Below, in pieces: positions 26,388 to 35,677 of a DNA stretch of 64,000 bases (its first letter is position 1; the number at the start of each line of letters is the position of its first letter). The notes under the pieces are model-generated. The model had not been told where the DNA came from and did no database searches. It worked only from the letters and a program-made list of their open reading frames with translations. The stretch covers positions 1-64,000 of the forward strand of contig CACMFN010000003.1 in the NCBI GenBank assembly GCA_902612965.1, written 5' to 3'. Both the position numbers and the translations under genes were made by a program. The DNA is from an uncultured SAR116 cluster alpha proteobacterium (GTDB lineage Bacteria > Pseudomonadota > Alphaproteobacteria > Puniceispirillales > GCA-002684695).

Positions 26388-27518
26388 ATGGAAAAACATA
26401 CCCCATATACTGATAGTTATTTTATAAGAACTCGAAAAATAGTTCAGGAAAAAGGTGACGCAAAAGTTACCTATGCAATATTTATGCGTAGGCCTGTAAC
26501 ATATGCTCCAAAATTAGCATTAAACTGGTTGCAAAAAGTAATCTCTGACAGAAATGAGACAATTGAAATAAGAGAAAATTTTCGTGAAGGCTCTTGGGTT
26601 GGAGCTGGTGAACCTATGTTATATGTAACAGGTAAAATGTCGTGTATTGTTGACTTAGAAACAATTTTCCTTCAGAAGCTTGGTCCGCCATGTGTAGCAG
26701 CATACAATGCTTATAATATGTGTATTGAAATGAAACAAACAGAATTTATAGCAATGGATGCGCGGCACTGCGCTGGATCAGAAATGTCAGATCTTATGTC
26801 CTATGGCGCATCTGTTGGATCTGAAAAGGCTATTAGAAAGTTAGGCGCAAAGGGGTTTATTGGATGTGCAGCAGATGCCACTTCTCATTATTTTGGTAAA
26901 AAAAAGGGTATTGGCTCTATGCCACATGCACTGATAGGTTACGCTGGTTCAACTATTGAAGCAGCAAAAATGTTTCATGAAATTTATCCTGATGAACCAC
27001 TTACTGTTTTGATTGATTACTTTGGTAAAGAGATTACTGATGGTTTGGAAGTATGTAATTTTTTCGAGAAATTGGCGAAATTGGGTAAATTATCACTGAG
27101 GTTAGACACACACGGAGGTAGGTACGTTGAAGGTCTTGATGTTCCTGAGTCATACGCTGTTCTTGATAGAAGAGCGCCTGAAGCTTTGAGAGGCTACAGA
27201 ACAGATAACGAGTTAAAATATTTAATAGGAAGTGGAGTTTCAGCAGCATCAGTTTGGCACTTAAGAGAGAAACTTGACCAAGAAGGTTTCAAGAAAGTAG
27301 GTATCACTTGCTCAAGTGGATTTGACCCTGAAAAATGTAGAGTTTTTGCCCTTGCATCAACACCTGTAAATGTGGTTGGAACAGGATCCTTTTTACCAGA
27401 TAGCTGGTCTGAAACATACGCAACTGCAGATATAATAGAATATGATGGGAAACCTCTTGTTAAAGTTGGGCGTGAATTCCTTCAAAAAACAAAAAAAAGT
27501 TCAAATCAAAATAAATGA
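26388..27518 (+). CDS. pncB: Nicotinate phosphoribosyltransferase
   Basis: Protein of 376 aa of the NAPRTase family. Recognised by the type II PRTase barrel blocks: DARHCAGSEMSDLMSYGAS, GAKGFIGCAADATSHYFG, IGSMPHALIGYAG (with the active-site histidine) and LDTHGGRYVEG. It salvages nicotinate to nicotinate mononucleotide. The ATG at 26388 with AGGA at 26377-26380 is preferred over a TTG at 26382. Its stop overlaps the nadE start by four bases (ATGA), which strongly supports a NAD-synthesis operon. Confidence 0.85.
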   Translation: MEKHTPYTDSYFIRTRKIVQEKGDAKVTYAIFMRRPVTYAPKLALNWLQKVISDRNETIEIRENFREGSWVGAGEPMLYVTGKMSCIVDLETIFLQKLGPPCVAAYNAYNMCIEMKQTEFIAMDARHCAGSEMSDLMSYGASVGSEKAIRKLGAKGFIGCAADATSHYFGKKKGIGSMPHALIGYAGSTIEAAKMFHEIYPDEPLTVLIDYFGKEITDGLEVCNFFEKLAKLGKLSLRLDTHGGRYVEGLDVPESYAVLDRRAPEALRGYRTDNELKYLIGSGVSAASVWHLREKLDQEGFKKVGITCSSGFDPEKCRVFALASTPVNVVGTGSFLPDSWSETYATADIIEYDGKPLVKVGREFLQKTKKSSNQNK

Positions 27519-29161
27519 AAAAAAAATTAAAAATTCTTTTAGCTCAATTAAATCCAATTGGTGGAGACGTAAAAGGTAACTATAAAAAATTAGAAGACGC
27601 TTGGAAAAGAGCGTGTGCATCTAAAATAGATATAATTGCTTTACCCGAGATGTTTTTATCTGGTTATCCAATTGATGATCTAGTGCTTCGGGATGATTTT
27701 ATTTCTTCTATAGAAAAGCATATTAGCAAATTAGCTAAACTAACTTTAAATGGTCCAGCAATTATTGTCGGATGCCCTAGAAATGATGATGGGATAATAA
27801 GAAACTCTGTTTTCATTTTGGACAATGGTGAAATTTTGGGTTTCAGAGACAAAGCTAAACTTCCTAATGAACATGAATTTTATGACAATCGTCAATTTGT
27901 CCCTGGTGATTTACCAGGTCCAATTTTAATCAGAGGAATTAGATTTGGTGTGCCAATTTGTGAAGATATTTGGGATCCTGAAGTTTGTGAATGTTTAAAA
28001 GAGTCAGGCGCTGAAATTATCTTATCTATTAATGGCTCAACTTATAATATCGATAAAATGGAGAAAAGGGTTAATAATGTTGTTTCAAGAGCAGTAGAAA
28101 ACGACATACCTTTAATTTACCTCAATTTAGTTGGTGGTCAGGACGAATTAATTTTTGATGGAGGAAGTTTTGCAGTTAATAGTGATGGACAATTAGCTTG
28201 CAAATTGCCAATGTTTGAAACTTTTGATGGAGTAATAGAGATTGAAAACAATTCAAGTTCCTTAAAAATTTCATCTAAGCATATATTTAAAGATCAAACA
28301 GGCTATGAATCACTATATTCTGCAATCATGCTGTCACTCAGAGATTACGTTACCAAAAATAGTTTTAAAAATGTTATTTTAGGCTTGTCTGGGGGAATAG
28401 ATTCCGCTTTGGTATCCGCTGTTGCAGTTGACGCACTAGGACCAGAGAACGTAAGATGCTTTATGTTGCCCTCAAAATTTACATCGCAAGATTCAACAAA
28501 TGATGCAAAGGATATTTCTGATAGACTTGATATAAAACTAGAAGCTTTAAGCATTGAAGAACTTTATAATTCTGTAGAGAACACTCTTAAAAAAACTTTT
28601 AATTCTTTAGAAAAAGACATTACTGAGGAAAATATTCAATCTAGATTGAGGGCATTACTCTTAATGGCTGTATCTAATAAATTTGGAAATATGTTAATTT
28701 CAACTAGCAATAAATCTGAATCTGCAGTTGGCTATTCTACATTATATGGCGATATGTCAGGGGGTTTTGCACCTCTGAAAGATGTTTGGAAAACAGACGT
28801 TGTTGGGCTTTGTAATTGGAGAAATAAGAATAAACCTCAGTCCTCTAAGTACCCAAAGCTTGATATAATACCATCAAATATTATCGTTAAGCCACCTACA
28901 GCCGAATTAAGGGAAAATCAAAAAGACAGTGACAGTTTACCTGATTATAAAATACTTGATGAAATATTAGCTCTAAATATAGAGGAAATGAAAAGCGAAG
29001 AGGAAATAATACAAAAAGGTTTTGAAAGGGAAGTTGTCAGAAAAGTATTAAAGTTGCTAAGAATTTCTGAGTATAAAAGATTTCAAGCGCCACCTGGACC
29101 AAAACTTGGAAAAAAAGCATTTGGAAGAGACAGAATGTACCCTCTTACAAATAAATTTTAG
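27515..29161 (+). CDS. nadE: Glutamine-dependent NAD+ synthetase
   Basis: Two-domain enzyme of 548 aa. Residues 1-~250 are a nitrilase-type glutaminase with the Glu-Lys-Cys set in ALPEMFLSGYP, RDKAKLPNEHEFYD and GVPICEDIWDPE. Residues ~270-548 are the ATP-pyrophosphatase synthetase domain with LGLSGGIDSALVSAVA, LISTSNKSE and GGFAPLKDV. It amidates nicotinate adenine dinucleotide to NAD and is coupled to pncB. Confidence 0.94.
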   Translation: MKKKLKILLAQLNPIGGDVKGNYKKLEDAWKRACASKIDIIALPEMFLSGYPIDDLVLRDDFISSIEKHISKLAKLTLNGPAIIVGCPRNDDGIIRNSVFILDNGEILGFRDKAKLPNEHEFYDNRQFVPGDLPGPILIRGIRFGVPICEDIWDPEVCECLKESGAEIILSINGSTYNIDKMEKRVNNVVSRAVENDIPLIYLNLVGGQDELIFDGGSFAVNSDGQLACKLPMFETFDGVIEIENNSSSLKISSKHIFKDQTGYESLYSAIMLSLRDYVTKNSFKNVILGLSGGIDSALVSAVAVDALGPENVRCFMLPSKFTSQDSTNDAKDISDRLDIKLEALSIEELYNSVENTLKKTFNSLEKDITEENIQSRLRALLLMAVSNKFGNMLISTSNKSESAVGYSTLYGDMSGGFAPLKDVWKTDVVGLCNWRNKNKPQSSKYPKLDIIPSNIIVKPPTAELRENQKDSDSLPDYKILDEILALNIEEMKSEEEIIQKGFEREVVRKVLKLLRISEYKRFQAPPGPKLGKKAFGRDRMYPLTNKF

Positions 29162-29170
29162 GAAAAATTT

Positions 29171-30508
29171 ATGACAGTTAAATTAAGATTTGCTCCTAGT
29201 CCCACCGGAAAATTACATGTTGGTAATGCAAGAACTGCTCTCGTAAATTATTTATTTTGCAAATCCAAAAATGGTGAAATGCTTTTAAGAATTGATGACA
29301 CAGATCAAGAAAGGTCAAAACCAGAATACGAGAAAAGTATAAAAGAGGATTTGAACTGGCTAGGTATATTCTGGGAAAAGACAGACAGACAATCTTCTAG
29401 ATTAAAAAACTATAATGATGCACTGCAACATCTCTTTGATATCGGTCGAGCATATAGATGTTATGAAACTCAAGAAGAACTATCTTTAAAAAGAAAAGCA
29501 CAATTAATGTCAGGAAATCCTCCAGTATATGATCGACAAGGATTAAGTTTAGTAGACAATGATCACCAAAAATTCCAAAAAGAAGGTAGGCTTCCTCACT
29601 GGCGATTTAAGCTAATTCATGAAGAAGTATCATGGATTGACATGGTGAGAGGTAATTGCACTTATGATATGAAGTCATTATCTGATCCAGTTATTATGCG
29701 TGAGGATGGAAGACCGATATACACTCTAGCTTCTGTGGTTGACGATATTGATCATAATATCTCACACATTATAAGAGGTGAGGATCATGTTACAAACTCA
29801 GCTGCTCAAATACAGTTGTTTAAAGCATTAGGTGGAAAAGTTCCGGAACTAGGTCATTTATCTTTACTTGCTGGCTCTGAGGGTGAGGGACTGTCAAAAA
29901 GACTTGGTAGCTTAAATTTAGGTGAATTAAAACAAGAAGGCTTTGAGAGTATCACTCTGTCTTCTCTGCTAGCTAAGATAGGAACTTCTGATCCAATGAA
30001 AGTTTTTATTAATACTGATGAATTAATTAAAGACTTTAACTTGTCTAAGTTTAGTAGGAACACAGCCAAATTTGATTCCAATGATTTGTATATTATGAAC
30101 AAAAAATCTATTCAATTCATGGAATTTAAAGAGGCTAAAAGTAGACTAACTGAAATAGGATTAGATATAAATGAGGAATTTTGGCGGACAATTTCGGGCA
30201 ATTTAAATAAATTAAATGAAGCGAGAATTTGGTGGGATGTTGTTTACGGTGAAATTGACCCAATTATTGATAATTCAAATTTAATTGAAAAAGCCATAGA
30301 ATTTTTCCCTGAAAAAAATCTAGATAACACTAGTTGGGGATCATGGTGTAAAAGTATTTCTGGCAACACTGACTACAAAGGTAGAGATCTTTTTATTTCG
30401 CTTAGAAAAGCTATTACTGGTTTTGAGTACGGCCCGGAGTTATCTAATTTACTCCCATTAATAGGAAAGGATAAAATTCTTTCACGGATGTCTGGAAAAA
30501 AATCGTAA
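29171..30508 (+). CDS. gltX: Glutamyl-tRNA synthetase
   Basis: Class I aminoacyl-tRNA synthetase, 445 aa. The N-terminal FAPSPTGKLHVGNARTAL contains the HIGH-type motif (HVGN), and the KMSKS counterpart is LSKRLGS. Alphaproteobacteria often carry two GltX copies, one of which charges tRNA-Gln for the amidotransferase route; which this one is cannot be told. Its stop overlaps the cysS start (TAATG). Confidence 0.92.
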   Translation: MTVKLRFAPSPTGKLHVGNARTALVNYLFCKSKNGEMLLRIDDTDQERSKPEYEKSIKEDLNWLGIFWEKTDRQSSRLKNYNDALQHLFDIGRAYRCYETQEELSLKRKAQLMSGNPPVYDRQGLSLVDNDHQKFQKEGRLPHWRFKLIHEEVSWIDMVRGNCTYDMKSLSDPVIMREDGRPIYTLASVVDDIDHNISHIIRGEDHVTNSAAQIQLFKALGGKVPELGHLSLLAGSEGEGLSKRLGSLNLGELKQEGFESITLSSLLAKIGTSDPMKVFINTDELIKDFNLSKFSRNTAKFDSNDLYIMNKKSIQFMEFKEAKSRLTEIGLDINEEFWRTISGNLNKLNEARIWWDVVYGEIDPIIDNSNLIEKAIEFFPEKNLDNTSWGSWCKSISGNTDYKGRDLFISLRKAITGFEYGPELSNLLPLIGKDKILSRMSGKKS

Positions 30509-31848
30509 TGGATTTTGAATTATTTAATACTTATTCAAATAAAACGGAATTATTCATACCATTAGATGATAATGACATTCGCATATACGCATGTGGGCCC
30601 ACGGTTTATGATTATATTCATGTTGGCAACGCAAGGCCGTTAATTATCTTTGACGTTCTAGTGAGGTTTCTAAAATTAATTTACCCAAAGGTTACGTATG
30701 TTAGAAATATCACAGACGTTGATGACAAAATTATTGTTCATGCAAATCAAAATAAAGAGAGCATTAATAACTTGACCGAAAGAACTATAAAGGCTTTTTC
30801 AGATGATGCCGATGCATTATTTGTCAAAAAACCAGATTTTGAACCTCGCGCTACTGAACATATTCAAGAAATGCTGAAAATGATCAAAGTTTTATTAGAG
30901 AGCGGAAATGCTTATTTATCAGATGGCCATGTTCTCTTTTCTGTTTCTTCTATGCCAAATTACGGCAAACTCTCAGGTATGAATTTAAGTGAAATGATTG
31001 ATGGAGCAAGAGTTGAAGTAAGTGACTATAAAAAGGAGCCAGCTGATTTCGTGTTGTGGAAACCGTCAAAAACAGGAGAACTAGGTTGGCATTCAGATTT
31101 TGGATTTGGTAGGCCAGGATGGCATATCGAGTGCAGTGCAATGAGTGAAAAATACTTAGGAAAACAATTTGATATTCATGCTGGTGGTTTAGATTTGATT
31201 TTTCCTCATCATGAAAATGAAATTGCTCAATCCTGTTGCGCTTTTAATACAGAGTTTATGGCGAAGTATTGGATGCATAATGGTTATATAACAGTGAATA
31301 ATGAGAAGATGTCAAAGTCTGAGGGAAATTTTATAACTGTCAGAGATGCTTTAAAGAAACAAGATGGTGAAACCATTCGTTATTCAATACTTTCTGGTCA
31401 CTACAGGTCACCGATTGACTTTAGTTTCAAAGCATTAAAAGAAGCCAAGTCTGCTTTGGATAGACTGTATCGTGCATCAGAAAATTTTGAGTATGACAAC
31501 GTAATTGATGAGGAATTTTTATCGTGTCTGTCTAATGATTTAAATTCACCTCAAGCAATTTCTAGGCTTCATGAATTAGCAAGTGAATACAATAAAGGTA
31601 ATAAGAATGCAGGACAATTACTCAAATCAAGTGCAAAAATTCTAGGTTTACTTAATTACGACACTTCGAAATGGTTTACAAAGGATGTCAGGGATGACGA
31701 AAATGAAATTAATAATTTAATTGCGGAAAGAGATAAAGCAAGAAGCGATAAAAATTTTAAGTTAGCTGATGAAATAAGAGATAAACTAAAAGAAATGGGT
31801 GTTTCGATTGAAGACAGTAATTCAGGAACGAAATGGCGAGTTGATTAA
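30508..31848 (+). CDS. cysS: Cysteinyl-tRNA synthetase
   Basis: Class I synthetase of 446 aa. The Zn ligand is in IYACGPTVYDYIHVGNARP (which also carries the HIGH-type motif), further zinc-binding residues are in HIECSAM and HHENEIAQ, and the KMSKS loop is EKMSKSEGNF. The C-terminal domain contains the usual ERDKARSDKNFKLADEIRD segment. It is coupled to gltX by one-base overlap. Confidence 0.95.
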   Translation: MDFELFNTYSNKTELFIPLDDNDIRIYACGPTVYDYIHVGNARPLIIFDVLVRFLKLIYPKVTYVRNITDVDDKIIVHANQNKESINNLTERTIKAFSDDADALFVKKPDFEPRATEHIQEMLKMIKVLLESGNAYLSDGHVLFSVSSMPNYGKLSGMNLSEMIDGARVEVSDYKKEPADFVLWKPSKTGELGWHSDFGFGRPGWHIECSAMSEKYLGKQFDIHAGGLDLIFPHHENEIAQSCCAFNTEFMAKYWMHNGYITVNNEKMSKSEGNFITVRDALKKQDGETIRYSILSGHYRSPIDFSFKALKEAKSALDRLYRASENFEYDNVIDEEFLSCLSNDLNSPQAISRLHELASEYNKGNKNAGQLLKSSAKILGLLNYDTSKWFTKDVRDDENEINNLIAERDKARSDKNFKLADEIRDKLKEMGVSIEDSNSGTKWRVD

Positions 31849-31918
31849 AAAGTTAAGGTACAATTATTATAAATAATATAGTATTACATTGTTGATTTAT
31901 ATATATAGAGATTTCTAA

Positions 31919-33520
31919 ATGGAACGCGTTTACATATTTGATACAACACTTAGGGATGGCGGGCAAACTAAAGGAGTTGATTTTTCTTTTGCTGATAAAA
32001 TTGCTATTAGTGAAGCTTTAGATGATTTAGGAATTGATTACATAGAGGGTGGTTGGCCAGGTGCAAATCCAACTGATGATAAATTATTTGGCTCTCCACC
32101 AAAATTAAAAGTTTCGAATTTTGTCGCGTTTGGAATGACTAGAAGGCCAAACACAAGTGCTGCCAATGATCCAGGTTTAAATGCGGTTCTAAGTGGGAAA
32201 TCTGATTCTGTATGCCTGGTGGGAAAAACATGGGACTTTCATGTAAGTAAAGCACTAAATATTACCCTCGAAGAAAATATTGACATGATAAGTGAGTCTA
32301 TCAATGAGATTAATAAAAGAGGCAAGCAGGCACTATTTGATTGCGAGCACTTTTTTGATGGCTTTAAAAATAATAAAAAATTTGCGTTAGAATGTGTTCG
32401 TTCTGCTTTTGAAGCTGGGGCAAAATGGGTTGTTCTTTGTGATACCAATGGAGGCACTCTTCCACATGAGATTACTAGAATAATAAATGAAGTTAATGAA
32501 AGCATTCCTGGTGTGCCATTGGGGATCCACTGTCACAATGATTCAGGAACTGCTGTTGCTTGCAGTTTAGCCGCAATTGAAGCTGGAGTTCGTCACGTGC
32601 AGGGTACAATAAACGGTCTTGGTGAGAGATGTGGGAATGCTGACTTAATAGCTTTAATTCCTAATTTAATGCTCAAATTAAATTATGAAACTGGAATTAA
32701 AAAAGAAAATTTATATAAGCTTAAGCACTTGTCTAGGCTCATTGATGACAGATTAAACAGGTCACCAAATTTAACACAGCCATATGTTGGAGAAGCGGCT
32801 TTCGCTCATAAAGGAGGATTGCATGCGTCAGGTGTTCAGAAAGACAGTAGGTCTTATGAACATGTAGAACCAGAAATAGTTGGCAATCAAAGAAGTTTCG
32901 TAGTTTCAGATCAAACTGGAAAATCAAACATTATCGCAAGATTAAAAGAGTTAGGCTTAAAATTTGATGTGAAAGACAGCCGATTAGACAAACTCATTGA
33001 GAATATAAAAGAAAATGAATTTAAAGGATTTTCTTACGATACTGCTGAAGCTAGTTTCGAATTAATGGCAAGGAGAACTCTTGAAAAAGTTCCCGATTAT
33101 TTTGTAATTGGCAGGTTTCGTGTCATGGATGAAAGAAGATTTAACGCGAAAGGGGATTTAGTAGTTGAGTCTGAGGCATCTGTTACGCTCAATGTGGGAG
33201 GACAGTCATTCCATGAAGTTGCAATAGGGAATGGACCGGTTAATGCAGTTGACACAGCTCTAAGAAAAGCACTCACTAAAATTTATCCAAGTTTAAATTC
33301 AGTCAGCCTAGTAGACTATAAAGTGAGAATTATTGATAGTGGTTCAGGTACTGAGGCTACAACAAGGGTGTTAATTGAGTGTGAAGATGATAACGGTGAT
33401 CGGTGGAGATCAGTTGGATTGTCAACGAACATTATTGATGCCTCAGTCATGGCACTTTATGACTCTCTCACCTGGAGATTATTATCCTTAGGTATAACAC
33501 CAGAAGCACCAGCAAATTAA
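31919..33520 (+). CDS. cimA: Citramalate synthase CimA
   Basis: Member of the isopropylmalate/homocitrate synthase family, 533 aa. The N-terminal catalytic barrel has FDTTLRDGGQTKGVDFS, the EGGWPGANPTD block, CDTNGGTLP and the metal-binding GIHCHNDSGTAVA; the AFAHKGGLHASGV block is typical of CimA. The C-terminal regulatory domain (about 395-533) is present. It makes citramalate from pyruvate and acetyl-CoA, opening the threonine-independent route to isoleucine. A 70-base gap follows cysS. Confidence 0.9.
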   Translation: MERVYIFDTTLRDGGQTKGVDFSFADKIAISEALDDLGIDYIEGGWPGANPTDDKLFGSPPKLKVSNFVAFGMTRRPNTSAANDPGLNAVLSGKSDSVCLVGKTWDFHVSKALNITLEENIDMISESINEINKRGKQALFDCEHFFDGFKNNKKFALECVRSAFEAGAKWVVLCDTNGGTLPHEITRIINEVNESIPGVPLGIHCHNDSGTAVACSLAAIEAGVRHVQGTINGLGERCGNADLIALIPNLMLKLNYETGIKKENLYKLKHLSRLIDDRLNRSPNLTQPYVGEAAFAHKGGLHASGVQKDSRSYEHVEPEIVGNQRSFVVSDQTGKSNIIARLKELGLKFDVKDSRLDKLIENIKENEFKGFSYDTAEASFELMARRTLEKVPDYFVIGRFRVMDERRFNAKGDLVVESEASVTLNVGGQSFHEVAIGNGPVNAVDTALRKALTKIYPSLNSVSLVDYKVRIIDSGSGTEATTRVLIECEDDNGDRWRSVGLSTNIIDASVMALYDSLTWRLLSLGITPEAPAN

Positions 33521-33529
33521 AACACTGTT

Positions 33530-34309
33530 TTGAAATCAAATATACCATATCCAGTAATTGTACTTGTTAGAACGCAAATACCTGAGAACATTGGGTCAAC
33601 TGCGCGAGCTATGAAAAATTTCGGTTTATCTGATCTCAGGCTCGTTAGCCCTCGAGAAAGTTGGCCAAATAAAGGTGCTAAGTCTATGGCTGCAGGTGCA
33701 GACAGTATTCTTGAAAATATTCAGGTGTTTGAAAGTATTGCTGAAGCATTACATGATGTATCATACACTGTTTCTTTGACTGCTAGAAATAGAGACATTA
33801 CGAAAATTGAATTTGGTCCTGAGCATGCTGTAAAAAAAATACTTTATTACAGTGAAAAAAATGAGAAATCAGCCATTATCTTTGGGCCTGAGCAGTCAGG
33901 TCTAACCAACGACGAAATATCTGTTTCAAATGCTTTAGTAAAGGTACCTACTGAAATAAATTTTTCTTCATTGAACCTTGCACAAGCTGTCCTCTTAATG
34001 TCATGGGAATGGAAAAAAATTCACTTAAAAAGTTCATTATCAGAAGAAGAGTATAAAGATATATCTGATCCTAAACTGTATCATAAAACACCTATTTCAT
34101 CTGTAAGTGAAAGAGATTACTTTTTTTCAAGATTAGAAAAATTCCTAGAAATGAATAACTTCTTTGCTACAAAAGAGATGCAGCCTTCTGTTATGAATAA
34201 TTTAAAATCTATGTTCGTAAGGTCAAATTTAAGCCAGCAAGAACTGGGAACCCTTAATGGGATCATTTCTGCTATTGAGAAAAAACTTTTAACTAACGGT
34301 AAAAATTAA
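33530..34309 (+). CDS. trmJ: TrmJ-type tRNA (cytidine/uridine-2'-O-)methyltransferase
   Basis: SpoU-family knotted methyltransferase of 259 aa. Motif 1 is IPENIGSTARAMKNFG, motif 2 is IIFGPEQSGLTNDEI, and motif 3 is FSSLNLAQAVLLMSWEW. A C-terminal helical extension (~180-259) matches TrmJ, which 2'-O-methylates position 32 of tRNA. The start is a TTG at 33530 because no ATG lies between the cimA stop and the conserved PYPVIVLVRTQ segment. Confidence 0.85.
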   Translation: MKSNIPYPVIVLVRTQIPENIGSTARAMKNFGLSDLRLVSPRESWPNKGAKSMAAGADSILENIQVFESIAEALHDVSYTVSLTARNRDITKIEFGPEHAVKKILYYSEKNEKSAIIFGPEQSGLTNDEISVSNALVKVPTEINFSSLNLAQAVLLMSWEWKKIHLKSSLSEEEYKDISDPKLYHKTPISSVSERDYFFSRLEKFLEMNNFFATKEMQPSVMNNLKSMFVRSNLSQQELGTLNGIISAIEKKLLTNGKN

Positions 34310-34316
34310 TATATTA

Positions 34317-34344
34317 TTGACAAATTGGCCTTTTAATATATAAA
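34317..34344 (+). promoter_or_regulatory. Strong sigma-70-type promoter of rpsD
   Basis: TTGACA at 34317-34322 and TATAAA at 34339-34344 with a 16-base spacer, almost consensus. It leaves a leader of roughly 90 bases before rpsD. S4 represses its own translation in some bacteria; I do not recognise a defined S4 site here. Confidence 0.72.
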
Positions 34345-34442
34345 GCAAACACTTCTGGGAATGTGGTGCTATATAGGACCCTTCATTAATTTGAAATACC
34401 GGAACAAAAATAAAAACCACTTAAACTGGATTGGAGAATAGT

Positions 34443-35072
34443 ATGGCGCCTAAGTCAGAACATAAACGTAAGTCGGCAAAATATAAAATTGATCGACGCC
34501 TTGGTGTTAACCTCTGGGGTAGACCAAAATCACCTGTAAATTTGAGAAGTTATGCTCCTGGTCAACATGGGCAAAGAAGAAAAAAGCCTACAGACTTTGG
34601 TGTGCAATTAATGGCTAAACAAAAACTCAAAGGCTATTACGGCAATATTGGTGAAAAGCAATTTAGAAAATATTTTGCTGAGGCTGAGAGAAGAAGAGGT
34701 GACACAGGTCAGAATTTGATTGGTATTCTCGAATGCAGGCTAGACGCAATAGTTTACAGATTGAAGTTAGCACCTACAGTATTTGCAGCTAGACAGTTAG
34801 TTAATCACTGTCACATTTTACTAAATGGCAAAAAATGCAATATCCCTTCAGCCATGGTTAAAGTTGGAGATGTTGTTAGTTTAAAAGAAAAATCTCACCA
34901 AATACCAATGGTGATTGAAGCTATTGGTTCACCAGAGAGAGACGTTCCAGATTATTGTGATGTTGATCACAAAAAAATGTCTGGCTCCATTACGCGTGTA
35001 CCATTATTAGAAGACGTGCCTTACGCGACGCAAATGGAACCGAATTTAGTTGTGGAATATTATTCTAGATAG
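34443..35072 (+). CDS. rpsD: 30S ribosomal protein S4
   Basis: Primary 16S rRNA-binding protein, 209 aa. It begins [21 protein letters not shown] and has [11 protein letters not shown] plus the S4 RNA-binding domain (about 95-160: [25 protein letters not shown] in part). GGAG at 34433-34436 lies seven bases before the ATG at 34443, so this start is chosen over an upstream TTG at 34431. It has its own promoter and is convergent with grxD. Confidence 0.97.
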   Translation: MAPKSEHKRKSAKYKIDRRLGVNLWGRPKSPVNLRSYAPGQHGQRRKKPTDFGVQLMAKQKLKGYYGNIGEKQFRKYFAEAERRRGDTGQNLIGILECRLDAIVYRLKLAPTVFAARQLVNHCHILLNGKKCNIPSAMVKVGDVVSLKEKSHQIPMVIEAIGSPERDVPDYCDVDHKKMSGSITRVPLLEDVPYATQMEPNLVVEYYSR

Positions 35073-35078
35073 TGAGAA

Positions 35079-35408
35079 TTAGTTAGTTTCTATTCCTTTT
35101 GCGGATATTAACTCATTTAATTCGCCACTCTCGTACATTTCTCTGATTATATCACAGCCACCGACAAACTCACCTTTGACGTATAGTTGTGGTATTGTAG
35201 GCCAATTAGCGTATTCTTTGATACCTTGCCTGATATTTTCATTTTCAAGTACGTTAACTGTACTAAACTTAATTCCTAAATGATTTAAAACGCCTACAGT
35301 TGAAGCTGAAAAACCACATTGAGGAAAAACTGGGGTTCCTTTCATATATAACACAACGTCATTAGATTGAATTTCATTTTCAATTTCATTTTTTGTATTT
35401 TCATCCAT
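35079..35408 (-). CDS. grxD: Monothiol glutaredoxin, Grx4/GrxD type
   Basis: Single-domain CGFS glutaredoxin of 109 aa. The active site is PQCGFSASTV, with KGTP ahead of it and WPTIPQLYVKGEFVGGCDI as the glutathione-binding part. These proteins carry a glutathione-ligated 2Fe-2S cluster and work with BolA proteins; the bolA-type gene lies just upstream. It appears to be the last gene of the pur-bolA-grxD string. Confidence 0.95.
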   Translation of the reverse strand: MDENTKNEIENEIQSNDVVLYMKGTPVFPQCGFSASTVGVLNHLGIKFSTVNVLENENIRQGIKEYANWPTIPQLYVKGEFVGGCDIIREMYESGELNELISAKGIETN

Positions 35409-35419
35409 AATAACTTTCC

Positions 35420-35653
35420 TTACTTTGGTACAGAGGTCTGTAGGGCCATTGCATGAAGTTCATTGCCCATTCTTCCTTGCAATGATTCATAAACCATTTG
35501 ATGTTGCTTTACTCTTGTTTTGCCTTCAAATTCTTTAGAAATAACATGACAAGAATAATGGTCGCCGTCTCCACGCAGGTCTTCGATAGTTACAATAGCA
35601 TCAGGCAAACTATCTTTAATTAATTTTTCAATTTCAGATGCTTCCATTGCCAT
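35420..35653 (-). CDS. BolA-family protein
   Basis: Protein of 77 aa with the BolA fold: an N-terminal helix with IEKLIKDSLPDA, VTIEDLRGDGDHYSCHVIS, and RVKQHQMVYESLQGRMG with its conserved histidine. AGGGG lies eight bases before the first ATG. It is a likely partner of the adjacent CGFS glutaredoxin in iron-sulfur trafficking. It is of the YrbA/IbaG-like short type. Confidence 0.92.
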   Translation of the reverse strand: MAMEASEIEKLIKDSLPDAIVTIEDLRGDGDHYSCHVISKEFEGKTRVKQHQMVYESLQGRMGNELHAMALQTSVPK

Positions 35654-35677
35654 TTAAACAACCCCTTTTAAATTTCT